Part shown: positions 33,586 through 43,379 of the stretch, piece by piece | Layout: every line of letters begins with the position of its first letter | Numbering within the stretch: the first letter of the stretch is position 1 | NCBI GenBank assembly: GCA_009760855.2 | Contig: WPIO01000003.1 | Span: forward strand, 14,244,001 to 14,308,000 | DNA from: Cristatella mucedo | Taxonomy: Eukaryota; Bryozoa; Phylactolaemata; Cristatellidae | Direction of reading: 5' to 3' | Length of the DNA stretch: 64,000 bases | The notes under the pieces: generated by a model | Database searches by the model: none | The model's input: only the letters and a program-made list of their open reading frames with translations | Told to the model about the DNA's origin: nothing | Position numbers and translations under genes: made by a program

Positions 33586-33630
33586 CAGTTCTCTGAGGGT
33601 GCTATACACATGTTTTATTATTCCTATTAT
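32875..33630 (+). mobile_element. LINE-B 3' half with a GA-expanded hairpin
   Basis: Broken frames encode SRLDFCNSLLAGLPA (about 32975-33015), ADLH and HIDFKVLSLTLRS (about 33130-33170), SSRTFSSYAPKA (about 33300-33336) and the final segment to 33420. At 33541-33600 the terminal hairpin GCCTAGAAAGAGATTG has become GCCTAGAAA(GA)n before TTCAGTTCTCTGAGGG, a microsatellite born inside the hairpin. The tail is TTTTATTATTCCTATTATTG. Confidence 0.82.
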
Positions 33631-33639
33631 TGTTATCAC

Positions 33640-33760
33640 TGTGGCTTGCAGAGGGCAATAAAGAATTGCCTGCTGCCACAATCCAACCCACAACCAGGTT
33701 TGTGGCATTCAACCCATGTTCTAAGACCCTGGGTGCTCGTGGCGAGACCTTGGCTATTGG
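33640..33760 (-). mobile_element. SINE-2 relic
   Basis: GCAATAAAGAATTGCC, then a degenerate B box (CAATCCAACCCAC on the plus strand) and head remnants. It follows directly after the LINE-B copy. Confidence 0.5.
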
Positions 33761-34279
33761 CTTCCTGAAAATGTCAAATAGCAATTGATGGTCACTCTCA
33801 ATTACAAGGCTCTGTTCAAAGACATATTGGTAAAATATTTCAATGCCAAATTAGACAGCCATTACCTTTGGTATTGGAGCACATCTTTGCAGAAGTGGAG
33901 CCAATGTTCAAGAAGCAGAATCTACAGCTCATTGATTTTTTTTAATACTGCACCAAGACTATGCCCAGAGGCTTTCAGCGCCAGCATAATTGACAACTTC
34001 ACATTACATCAGCCCCCAGGAGAGCATTAATCCCTTGGCTTTTAACATCGTCAGAGGCTTCGCCTCGATGGCATCCCAGTACAATGGGGTCTCTGCCTGC
34101 GTCAAAGGTCGTTAAAGGGTAGACCTTTAGCTAAGGGCAAAACTTTACTAAGTAATTCGCCATTGTGGTTGATTTATGGTATTCTTAGTTTATGGGCTGC
34201 TTGCATTAAAGCCTTGTTATTCCCGCTATGGCCAACTTATGCCCCACTGGCATTTATAGCTAGGTTAGCTCTGCTGCGG
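33761..34279. other. No gene or known repeat seen
   Basis: Possibly the 3' part of the adjacent Ty3/gypsy relic, but I cannot align it to any domain. Confidence 0.3.
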
Positions 34280-35061
34280 CCAGTTCAAGGCCCAATGGAG
34301 TTTATGGTGCTACTGTCGATGTATGGGCTATTGGATTTTAAAGACGGGTGAGTCAAGGCCTTCAGATGGGAGGGAGTTTCTACGAGGACGCCGGGTAGAG
34401 CTGTTGCCTGCTGGCCCGCTTCGAGCGGCCGTGTGACAATAAACGCTGCGTTAAGGCCCTCCAAGGTGCTCTTGTGCCAGCGCTTGTGCACCGTTCGAAT
34501 TTAAATATAGCCATTCCGAGCAGCAGAAGGTCGTCGACCTTTGATGGAGGCGCGGTAAAATCTCTGATGGCCTCCACCAACACTGACCACTTGATGACCG
34601 TATGACCTTGCGTCGCCAGCCGATAAGACACGGCACATGTAGGGAATATTTAGCTGACCGAACAAGCACTTGTCTGCATTAAGGCCGAGGTTACACTCAC
34701 TGCATTTCGCAAGACCTACCTCGGGTGCATGCGACCATCCTCACTTGTAGACCCACTTAAGAATGTCATCAATGTGCATATGACCCCAAGGATATCCTTT
34801 AAATTGACGGACATTGATTCATTGAGCATCTCAGGGGCTGAAGCAATAACGGATGGTAAGCGCAAACACAGAACGCATCCTATCGGCGTGGCAATCGTCG
34901 TCGCGAGACTGCTGGCCTAAACGAGAGCAGTCTGCGTGGATCCAGATATTATGTCGATCGTACTGAAGTACTCGGAGCCAGGCAAGCTTTTAAAGATCTC
35001 TTCAGGCGTATAGAGCTGATAATTTTCGCGTTGGATCACATCATTTAGTTCCCTTTGGTAA

Positions 35062-35237
35062 ATGAACATTTGCATGCTGACCCTGTGCATGCCACCGCTA
35101 ACCACGTTATTCATGTTGTTTATCAAGCACGATATTACTCACCATTCAATCGCGTTTCGGTTTGCAGCAAATGTAAAGCGTCTAGAAAGAGATTGAGTTC
35201 TATGAGGGTGCTTTATCAAGTGTATTATTATTATTAA
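35062..35237 (+). mobile_element. LINE-B 3' end inserted in the gypsy relic
   Basis: GCATGCTGACCCTGTGCATG, hairpin GCGTCTAGAAAGAGATTG...TTCTATGAGGGTGCTTT and a short (TTA)n tail. Gypsy coding sequence continues on both sides, so the LINE-B arrived later. Confidence 0.85.
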
Positions 35238-35724
35238 AAAGCGGAGCTTTTCCGTGCCGGGCTTCATAGCCAACACAATTGGACTGACCCGTCTGAGGCA
35301 TTGGTAGCATTTTAAAGTATCCCGTCGTTCACCTGCGAAAGCCGGTCCCTTTACTTGAAAGCGCGGACGAGCCACCTGGATAACTGGCTGGTCATCCGAG
35401 TGCAGCTGGATTTTGTGTTCACCGGGAAGGCGCCCGAGCCAGTTGAAAACGTCGCAAAATTTAGCTCTCGGGTTAACAATGGTGTGGAGTACCGACCGAC
35501 AGGAGGGCCCGTTCCTTGATTTTATCTAATTATCTGAGGCCTGGGAAAGCTGACCCATCTTCATTAAGATAGTGAATTTAGGGGTCTGCTATCGCCCTTT
35601 GTACATGATAGGGAAAGTATCTTGACCTCATACTACCAGAAGTGTGCCGCCGTAGGCATAGAGTTTAACCTTCTTCGGCTAGGGTGCATCAACGAGCAGC
35701 CAGCAACACAAAGCACGCAACATT

Positions 35725-35882
35725 ATAATATAAATATAAATATAAATATAATTCATTTGTATAGCACCCCAAGAGAACTTAATCTCTATTCAGGCGCTTC
35801 ACATATGCCTCCGGGCTCGAGCCCACGACCTCAGCCAGACCTTAGTCGAGGGCGAGCACCTTAACCGCCGGACATAACCAGC
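35725..35882 (-). mobile_element. SINE-1 copy inserted in the gypsy protease region
   Basis: An AATATA-type tail (35727-35752) is followed by hairpin, B box and head ending in AGCT at 35882. Protease coding sequence (DTGA on one side, VKLYAYGG on the other) flanks it. Insertion order: gypsy first, then SINE-1. Confidence 0.88.
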
Positions 35883-36120
35883 TCCGGTGTCAAACCTCAA
35901 TTTAAAGTTATGGCCGAGAATATTAAGATGAATGTTCCAATTTGAGCCTAGTCTTTAGTACACCGAAGGGAAAGCTTGAAGGTAGTCAATTGAGACGTTG
36001 GTAACTGGTCGAGAACGAAGCGCACGTCTACCAATAGCAGCAAAGTGGCTCATCGCACCACAAAGTTCACAGATTTTGCCTACGACTGGGTACTTAGTGG
36101 GCACATGCTACAAACCACAG

Positions 36121-36760
36121 TCACTACGTACATTAGTGTCGCTCTGCTTTTGAGCCATTCGTGAACGCATTCAGTAAGCTGTCTTGATCCGGTGTAGTAT
36201 GTTCTGGACGAGCTGGAGACGGTTGTGAATACTTGTGCTCATGCAGCTCAGGTAGAGAGCCACTACTTCCCGAGACCGACAAATGCTCACTGCTTGAGTA
36301 AAAGCCAACTTGGTCTCTGACAAAAGCATGTCTCAACAGCGTCGAATGTATACTGATGGTTATCCGGTTTCGAAGAACTTTGGGTCCCCTCAGCGCTGTA
36401 ATTGCACGACTCAATGAATGTATATTTAGATGAAGTCACGACCCATAACCGTTAGCAGCGAGGTTAGGCATTCAGGTCCGTCTTTGGGCGACTTTTCAGA
36501 TGCAATTATGTAATAGCCGAAGGGAATCCTACATTTTTGTATCGCCCGAGAAGTAATAGACTGAACTGGGAATGGCCCAGCCCGGTACAACCATCCCACA
36601 GGCACGCGTAACGCCGAACATCCGCAGGGAGATGACGATGGACAAGCTTCATAGCTGCCGAAGCTCGTCGCCTTAACCCAACAGGTGGTTCGGAGCTCGG
36701 GTGCGCAATAAGATCAGTAGGTCGCCTCTTCCTAGAGCGTCTCGCGTGCAATCCTACCTA
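36121..36760 (-). other. Possible upstream gag region of the gypsy relic
   Basis: Minus-strand ORFs 36414-36133 and 36751-36506 lie just upstream of the zinc-knuckle segment, in the position expected for gag. I see no capsid motif, so assignment to the element rests on position only. Confidence 0.3.
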
Positions 36761-37151
36761 TCGTTATCTTGAGGGTCGTGGGTTTGTCTGGCGTGTGCTG
36801 GGTTGAGTCGCAAATCATCAACAAGGGATTTTACCGAGGTTTATTCGCAAGCGCACGATGCCACTGCATGTCTAGTTTGGCCTTGTCGCCGCACTCCTCG
36901 AAAGCTCTCGCCGAGGCAAACACTCTTACGGGGATATACTCCCTCCTGTGGTCTCTTAAGTAAGCCCATACTTTTCCCTAGACCGTGTGCAAACGCTCAA
37001 CGTCAGCAGTGTGTCGTAATGTTTCTAGATTGCGATTATCTTCCAGAAAGCAGGCATGGCCACGTACGGCACAGTGGCGGCCACGGCCAGCTCTTTGGAG
37101 GTCCCAGTTGGTACCGCGCGGTCGGTCGGTCGCGCGGTCGGTCGCGAAGCA
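36761..37151. other. GC-rich sequence with a short GGTCGGTCGC repeat
   Basis: CGGTCGGTCGCG units occur at about 37118-37147. Overlapping short ORFs on both strands show no domain. Confidence 0.35.
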
Positions 37152-37562
37152 ATGTAATGTAATGTATCACCACTGTCTGTAACTCCACAAAGTCATAAAC
37201 CATGTGGGTGTTACGCAGGAGAGTTTTGTATAGCGCACTCACAGCCTAAGCGGCTTTCGGTACGCATTCGGTAGCCAACAGACTTTGTCTCACGCAACAA
37301 AGAGAAAGTGGGGAGCATAGCAGAGTCAGGAGAGCAGTTGAGGTAGTGAGTAGCATAGAAGTAGCAGCTCAGGATCGCGGAAAAGGATGTGCCATAGTCA
37401 AGCATGATTTTACTTACCATTCAATTGCATTTCACTTTGCAGCAAATGTAAAGCACCTAGAAAGAGATTAAGTTCTCTGAGGGCGCTTTATCAAGTGCAT
37501 TATTATTATTATTATTATTATTATAGTCGGCAGTAGGAGAGTAGTTGTCATAGCGTAAGAAG
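37152..37562 (-). mobile_element. LINE-A 3' end interrupted by LINE-B
   Basis: Minus-strand 3' fragment: ATTAC-type end at 37152-37165, then the terminal coding segment (SRLGCECAIQNSPA, RTESR, ETKSVGYRM) up to 37401. It resumes at 37526 with the YSPTADCG-coding region and ends near 37562. The removed segment is LINE-B. Confidence 0.88.
37402..37525 (+). mobile_element. LINE-B tail inserted in LINE-A
   Basis: AAGCATGATTTTACTTACC, the pre-hairpin GCAGCAAATGTAAAGC, the hairpin, and (TTA)n at 37498-37525. LINE-A sequence reads CATAGTC before and (AT)AGTCGGCAG after, giving a 4-6 bp target duplication (AGTC, possibly ATAGTC) at the junction. Confidence 0.92.
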
Positions 37563-38159
37563 CCGGCACCGGCGCTGCAATCCGTCTTCCACAGCCGTCC
37601 TCCGGCAAAGCCGAACTGGGCACTAACTACAATGCAGCTACTCTTAGCGAGGCTTCAAAGCGGGATCGCAGCCCTTCGAGAAGTGGTCGAAACTCAACCG
37701 GGAAGAAAGTGGGCAGCACTTTCCCCAGGCTTGGTTCACGCCGGCCGCTTTGGCCATCCGCCAACTAACTACAGCCCCTAGCCACGCCTGCGCCCCTGGC
37801 CAATCGCAAGCTGCTTGCCGTCTGAGCAATGCTTTCTCAGATCATCCTCGGGGCATTGCGCCACGAGACTCCCAGCTGCGTTCACCGTCTCCAAATGGTG
37901 TTCATGTTCTTCGGTGTGAACTGACGCTATCTCTCGGGCCTATTCTTCCACTCGGAGTCTCCATTCCGATCGCACAAACGCTATGCATGCTTATCTCATG
38001 CAGTACTTGGGTGTCGTAGGTACTCTAAGCTTAAGTGAGCAGATTGTCTGCCTCTTCTTGGAACACGCACCAGCTTGTAGAGTCTGCTTACTGCTCCAGC
38101 GTCGATTACATTTTGAAACGGCGGCACTAGCTAAACCAGCCGGATTATGGCTGATAGTG
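37563..38159. other. GC-rich unassigned sequence
   Basis: Several short ORFs on both strands, none with domains. Confidence 0.3.
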
Positions 38160-38528
38160 ATTATTCGCGATTATACGGTTATCTACGGCCGAGGCAGTAT
38201 AAAAAGCCAGCCTTATGAGATAAGCAGGAAGTTTTGCTTCCGGAGTCACCATTCACATCTAAGCTGATCTCTAGGCCACGAAGCCATCGGTATACGTTTT
38301 GGCCGCTGTTGAACGACTATAACCGTCCACTGCTGCTAAATAGACTTGTCTACGTTTATGGATTCGGAATTGTTATATTAAGGCACGTCTCTTCGTCGCT
38401 AGCCGTGCTATAACGTTCGAGCGTCGCCAGTATTCGGCTCGCTCCTGCTGAGACGAGCACCGTTACGAGCCTTGTATTTGTGGTCTAGTTCTGCCTGGAC
38501 GTGGAAGCCGCATGCCACGTTTGTAACA
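38160..38528 (+). mobile_element. LTR-1 solo LTR (5' end diverged)
   Basis: Shares with 42262-42580 and 55353-55684 the block CTACGGCCGAGGCAGTATAAAA (TATA box at 38198-38205), GAGATAAGCAGGAAGTT, TCTAGGCCACGAAGCC and, at its end, GTTACGAG...TGGTCTAGTTCTGCCTGGACGT and CACGTTTGTAACA. The TATA box about a third in and the TG...CA-type end suggest an LTR with U3 and R. No internal retrotransposon sequence is attached. Confidence 0.65.
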
Positions 38529-38914
38529 ACAGTGAGTCTGCTTGTGAGAGTGAGAGTGCTTTTGTCTTGCTTCAGTTCTGCTTCAGCCATATGTGCATGC
38601 GTCATCAAGACTGCCGTGGGGGTACAAGACTTACAGGAGACTCAACGTTAACTCAGCAGCTGATCGTGGTTCTTTCTACCACTCGCCAAGACTGAACCAA
38701 TTACCAAGCATAGGCACCGTCGACGGAACGCTTTGGCATTGCTTTGAAAAGCATGGCGGACGACTCGCGGCGAAATCATCAAAGCATTCCGCAAGACTAC
38801 CTGTTTATGAGACACTACGGCCTTGTCATAGAAGAGTCCGATTACGAGGCCGCGGGTAATAAAGACAGTATCGGAAGGTTAAAATTCACTGGGAGGCGCG
38901 TTTCAAAGGGCCAT
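38529..38914 (+). other. Unassigned sequence with a weak ORF start
   Basis: An ORF beginning ATGGCGGACGAC at 38753 reads about 35 codons (ending near EESDYEAAG) to a possible donor GCGG|GTAATA. The context looks like an animal start codon, but a related GCTTGGCGGACGATC string occurs at about 62400, suggesting a repeat. A fragment of repeat X (GTCTTGCTTCAG) lies at about 38563. Confidence 0.25.
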
Positions 38915-38937
38915 TACCTACCTACCTACCTACCTAA
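38915..38937 (+). repeat. (ACCT)n short tandem repeat
   Basis: Five to six ACCT units directly abutting the 5' end of the LINE-A copy at 38937. Confidence 0.9.
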
Positions 38938-39391
38938 CCGCCACGGCTTGGCTCCTCCGTACCTAGCTGAACTGCTGCACCAGTTTCGGCCTCGTGCCCT
39001 CAGGTCCTGAGTGGACAATAAATTAGCTGTTCTATTCTACTTAAAGACCGTTGGCGACAAAAGTTTTAGATCGGCAGGTCCTAGACTGTGGAACTCGCTT
39101 CCACAGTTCTTACGAAACGAAAAGTACTCTCCTGCTGCCGACTATGGCTAATTCTTTTCAGCGGTCCTGAGCTGCTACTGCCAGGCTACTCACTACCTCA
39201 ACTGCTCTCCTGACTCCGCTATGCTTCCCACTTTTCCTTTGTTGGATGAGACGAAGTCTGTTGGCTACCGAATGCGTACCGAAAGCCGCTTATGCTCTGA
39301 GTGCGCTATACAAAACTCTCCTGCGTAACGTGCACACAGTCTTTATGGCTTTGTGGAGTTACAGAAGGAGATACATTACATTGCATTACCC
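38937..39391 (+). mobile_element. LINE-A 3' fragment
   Basis: Starts at CGCCACGGCTTGGCTCC (HGLAP-coding) and continues through AELLHQF, DNKLAV and WNSLPQFL to the ORF end and ATACATTACATTGCATTACC. A stop replaces a codon after ALRS, and one frame change is visible. Confidence 0.88.
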
Positions 39392-39489
39392 AACAATTAC
39401 AGTTTTTCCATGATCACTCTAGTATTGGAGCAAGTAGGAAGCCAGACTTAAAGGAAAACTGATCGTGCAAACTTCCTATTGGAAGGCAT
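39392..39489. other. No feature seen
   Basis: Spacer between LINE-A and repeat X. Confidence 0.4.
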
Positions 39490-39690
39490 ACAGAAGTAGA
39501 ATACAAGAGGGACAGAAGCAGGACATATATCGGACTCGCCATGTAAACTTGGCTTCAGTCGCCGCAATTACACTGGATTTATGAGCCAGATCCTGCTGAT
39601 ACTGATACTGCAATAAGCGCCGACTCGAAGCAGCGTCTGCACGGTCAGTCTTGCTTCTGTCCTGCTTGCATTCTGCTTCGTTCTTTCTTC
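39490..39690 (+). repeat. Repeat X copy 1 (possible MITE)
   Basis: Collinear with 60675-60870: AGAGGGACAGAAGCAGGAC at the left, GGCTTCAGTCGCCGCAATTAC in the middle, CTGATACTGCAATA, and GGTCAGTCTTGCTTCTGTCC at the right. The left and right ends are imperfect inverted repeats (ACAGAAGCA / TGCTTCTGT), suggesting a non-autonomous DNA transposon. No target duplication was identified. Confidence 0.6.
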
Positions 39691-39837
39691 AGGTAGGAAG
39701 TTACACGGTTTTCCCTTAAGGACTGGTTCCTGCTTGCTCCACCCCCAGAGTGCCCTGGGAAAGTTGCTTCTGTTAGGGGGTGTAGGAAATTGGCCTCTTT
39801 TTCGATGCACCTTCCGGTGAATTGAAAAAAACAACAT
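39691..39837. other. No feature seen
   Basis: Nothing recognised. Confidence 0.4.
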
Positions 39838-40000
39838 ATTAGCTGATTTAGCAGCCGTATTTGTATAGCGGCAGAGGAGCCTTAACGGCTATCACCACCG
39901 CTATCAATTAGCATTAATGGATCGCCCACTGCAGGATTCGAACCAACGACCTCGGTTGTAAAAAGCGAGCACCTTACCTTCTAAGCTACCACGGTGGCCC
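39838..40000 (-). mobile_element. SINE-2 copy
   Basis: Minus-strand copy with TTAGCTGATTTAGCAGCCG tail, GGTTCGAATCCTG (B box, read on minus) and head CACGGTGGC...AAGG. Complete. Confidence 0.87.
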
Positions 40001-41183
40001 TAGCCGCTCGCGATTAACTTTTTCACCAGCAGCCTTATCATTTGACTCCTACACGAAGAGCTTGTAGCGTACCATAAACACAGACTCAACCTGGAACGCA
40101 TCAGCGATTTCGCCGGTCAGATTATCCGCCAAGCTTATCAAAGCAGTGAAGAAGGCGTGCCCCAGGCAGCGAGTATGATCGGTCATTTGTTCAGTCTTGC
40201 CTCAGTCGCGGCCAAGTTGTAAGCCCAAAGACTGAAGCAAAACTGAAGCAGGACCAAATAAAATGTAGTATATTCGGCTTACGATAGCCTGCATAGCCTT
40301 CGCGCCGCGCTGGTGTCGAAGAAATGTCAATTAAAATGCGCGTACTTACATTTCTCTGACACAGCGAGCGCCATCAGCGAGCGGGCACACCCAGACCCGT
40401 CTCCTGGCACCGACTACGGCTTGCCGCTTAGCGTGCAACCAGCGAAAGCCTGCAGCCGTCCCGGCACGCCGTATCGTGTATCTCAAAAATGCACAGTGCC
40501 ACTACAACTGCAGTGAACTCCAAAACCAAGCAAACTTGGTCAAGTGCGGTCTCTTTTGGCGCCCGGCTTTAACGAGCTCCAAAGGTCGGCCAGATGCCTC
40601 CCTTTGGTTCGACTCGCATTAAATGCACACCTCAGGTACGTTTGCAATAGAAAAAAGAAAAATCTGTGAGAAGTAAAGAGGCTCATTGTTGCATAGCGAT
40701 GCACGAAAGCGAGCTTATGCGTTGAGAAGGCTGGCAGCAGGAGCGAAGGAAACGATCCCGTCAATGGGCGCTGTTAACGACTTTTTTGCTCGCTCGAGTT
40801 TTTTCTACAACTTTTTGTTCCTAGAGCTAGCACCTACGCGTTTTTCCGAAATAGACGGCTGGTGGATTTCATTGGTACGGCCAACGGAAGTGCAGCTGTC
40901 AGCGAAGCTACTGGTGCTCGATCGATTGTTGCCAACGAGGCAGAGGCGAAGGCTTATGCTTGAGACCCCGCAAAGTACTCGCGGGCTAGCGGAAGCTGAC
41001 AAAAACTCGCATGCGCGTCGCTGAGGTTTGCTAGCCTCGGAGGTAACCGTCTACCGGTAGCAGCGCAGAGCAGGTTTTGACTAAAAAAAGGAAAAGAAAC
41101 GAAGTGGGCGGAAGTGGTCAGCAGAAGCTGGCGGTTGGCAAAATTGAACCTTCAAAAGCGGACAGACGCGATTGGCGAGGCCA
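40001..41183. other. Unassigned; possible repeat X fragment
   Basis: At about 40208-40255 TCAGTCTTGCCTCAGTC and GACTGAAGCAAAACTGAAGCAGGAC form an imperfect inverted pair reminiscent of repeat X ends. ORF 40686-41024 has no domain features. Confidence 0.3.
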
Positions 41184-41222
41184 GTGTCGAGGCTACGCTA
41201 ACTGTAAGCGTAGCCTCGACAC
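41184..41222. repeat. Perfect 16-bp inverted repeat with 7-nt loop
   Basis: Arm GTGTCGAGGCTACGCT (41184-41199) and its exact reverse complement at 41207-41222, with loop AACTGTA. Pairing ends sharply outside. Confidence 0.95.
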
Positions 41223-42261
41223 GAGCTTGCCATGCCCGATTATTCTGTGGCGTATCCGCAACAGACTGGTCAAAAGCGGAGAGAACCCAGTGAATGCAAC
41301 AATCCGACCGGAGATAAAAAAAAACGCAAATGCGTTTTAACCTGACCAAGTGACTGAAGAAAGTGGAAAATATCTTGCCAACGAAAGTCACCTTATGGAC
41401 CGTTATTTCACAGAGGGCGGCTCTGAAATTAGCCCATAGCGTCGGAAGTCTGGATACCGATTCCCGAGGGAAACTAGATACATATTCAGTCTGCTATCCG
41501 GTCCAACGCTACGCGGTCCCGTACAGAGCTGCGGTATGACTGGGCTAAATTCCCGGCATTCGCTTCAGTCACTTTGGCAGTTTTCCAGAGAGAAGCTGCG
41601 GGCAAACGTGGACCTCGGTCCCTTGCATATGTTTGTGTGCATTATGTTTGTAGGCAGTCTACTCTTGCTTGCTCTCTTCCACGGTGTTGTTGTAGTATCG
41701 CTACAAATGTGACGGACGTACCGGCTTCTGCACCGACGCTCTTAGGCCGCGAACAAAGCGGTCGTAACGGTGCTGGCCTCAGTTTACACGTAACGAATAG
41801 TGGCGAGGCTCTGATCTTTTTAATCACGCTAGCGACTTGTAGGCGTAGCACCAACGAACTCAGGTATACCGAAAGTAGCGTAGCGCGGCAGTGACAAAGA
41901 GCGCCCCCTAGCGTAACATAACGTATCCGTATCTATTGCATGGAGAAGCCTATTTGACAGCAATGGAGGTTTACTGGCCTCCAGATTATCTCGTGGTTTA
42001 CAATAACTCTCGTGAGAACTAAAGTCTAGAGCACAACTCGGCGCAACTTTTAAGGCACAACTCACTGCCTTTTGCACGACTTCGGTTTTCATGCTTCCAA
42101 ACCATAGATTATCATAAAAGCGGTTCCTTACCATTATAATTAAGGAAAAGCGAACGATGAATGTAAACGCAGTCAATATCTGGCTGATTTAGCATGCTGA
42201 GATGGTAGCGAGCTACATTAGCCCGATTGTAACTGATATTCATTGTTCGTTGTTCCTGAAT
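41223..42261. other. No gene or known repeat seen
   Basis: Short overlapping ORFs on both strands only. Confidence 0.35.
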
Positions 42262-42580
42262 TGTAACGGCTACGAACCGGTTACGCGATAATCTATGGCC
42301 GAGGCCGCATAAAAGCCAACGCTATGTGATAGGCGGGGAGTAGCCGCTAGGTCTTAGCATGTGAGGTTGGGTGCTCGCTCCTTACAACCCCGGTCTCGGG
42401 TTCAAGTCCTGCTATGGGTAATAATTTCATTCCCTACTGCAAGCGGTGGTGAGTGCGGAAAAGGCTCTTCTACTGCTATCTAAACGAGGCTGTTAAATCA
42501 GCTCAGCTCTTTTTTCTTTTGCGCTTCCAAAGTCGCCATTGACACCTGAGCTGGTTTGAGCTCTAGGCCACAAGACAATT
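42262..42580 (+). mobile_element. LTR-1 fragment split by a SINE-2
   Basis: Begins TGTAACGGCTACGAACCGG, then GATAATCTATGGCCGAGGCC with a CATAAAAG TATA-like box (about 42310). After the SINE-2 it resumes with TTCCAAAGTCGCCATTGACA and CTCTAGGCCACAAG. The 3' part of the LTR is missing. Confidence 0.65.
42348..42507 (+). mobile_element. SINE-2 copy inserted in LTR-1
   Basis: Head with GTGAGGTTGGGTGC, B box GGGTTCAAGTCCTGC, GGCTCTTCTACTGCTATC, and end GAGGCTGTTAAATCAGC. LTR-1 sequence on both sides matches the uninterrupted copies at 38160 and 55353. Confidence 0.82.
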
Positions 42581-43379
42581 GCGTCCCGACAACATCGTGC
42601 CGATAAATTCGCGATCGACAAAAACGCGATGGAAAGCGCTATGTAAAGATATTATTCGAAGTAAGTAGCACTAAACGCTGCGTATTGAAATGTCACATCA
42701 AATCTCATTAACAATCAAATTTAGTTTAAAAGCCGATAAATTCGTGACTAAAAACACGAAGAAAAGCGAAACAAAATAATATCATAATATACTTAAGTAG
42801 CACATAGCTCTGCGCATTGAAATATTGTATCAAGTCTTAAACAAATCAAATTTTACTTAAATTGTAATGTTATAAGATACGGCGTGCAAATAGTCCTTAG
42901 AATAAAGTTTATTAGATGAAAGAAGAAGTGCGGCAAGACGTCTGTATAGTTGAATTTATTTAGACTGGCTGGGTGCTTGACTGTGAATTCCGCTATGTAT
43001 ACGAGTTATAATTTGTTCTATCTAATCTTGTTCACGATAGAAATGGTTGACCAACGTGTTGACGGCAGAATGATGACACGCGACAGACGATTTGAATGAA
43101 TTATGCTAACCTTCGATTAAATCATTCATTCGAGGCGATCCGTCAGCAAGTTCCACAGGGTGATACGAAATAATGAACTAGCGGTTCTATTGCGTCGCAA
43201 ATGACCAACGTAATTGTTTTGCCAGTAATTGTCTTTCCACCGTTTCCGGATTCCGAATCTGCCTTGAAGAAGTATTTAATATAAATTTCTGTAAAAAAAC
43301 CCCAGAGAATTACTGATTTACTTTGATTTATTTTATTTATTTTGATTTATTTTGATAGAACTACTGATGAATCACCGAC
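42581..43379. other. AT-rich sequence, nothing recognised
   Basis: Includes TTTGATTTATTTTATTTATTTTG at 43323-43350. No coding region seen. Confidence 0.35.

Larger units (their letters stand above)
34280..36120 (-). mobile_element. Ty3/gypsy-type retrotransposon relic (knuckle-protease-RT)
   Basis: Read right to left on the minus strand: a gag zinc-knuckle region with KICELCGAMSHFAA (about 36050-36110; the last Cys of the CCHC is replaced), a protease start FKLRFDTGA (about 35890-35920), then, after an inserted SINE-1, protease strings VKLYAYGGT (about 35640-35690), a pre-RT segment LPGEHKIQLHSDDQP (about 35370-35440), and RT strings QRENYQLYTPEEIFKSLPG and YFSTIDIISG (about 34960-35050), after an inserted LINE-B. 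The RT catalytic YxDD is lost (the position reads CTLMTF near 34780), and stops and frameshifts are frequent. No LTRs were located. Confidence 0.75.
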
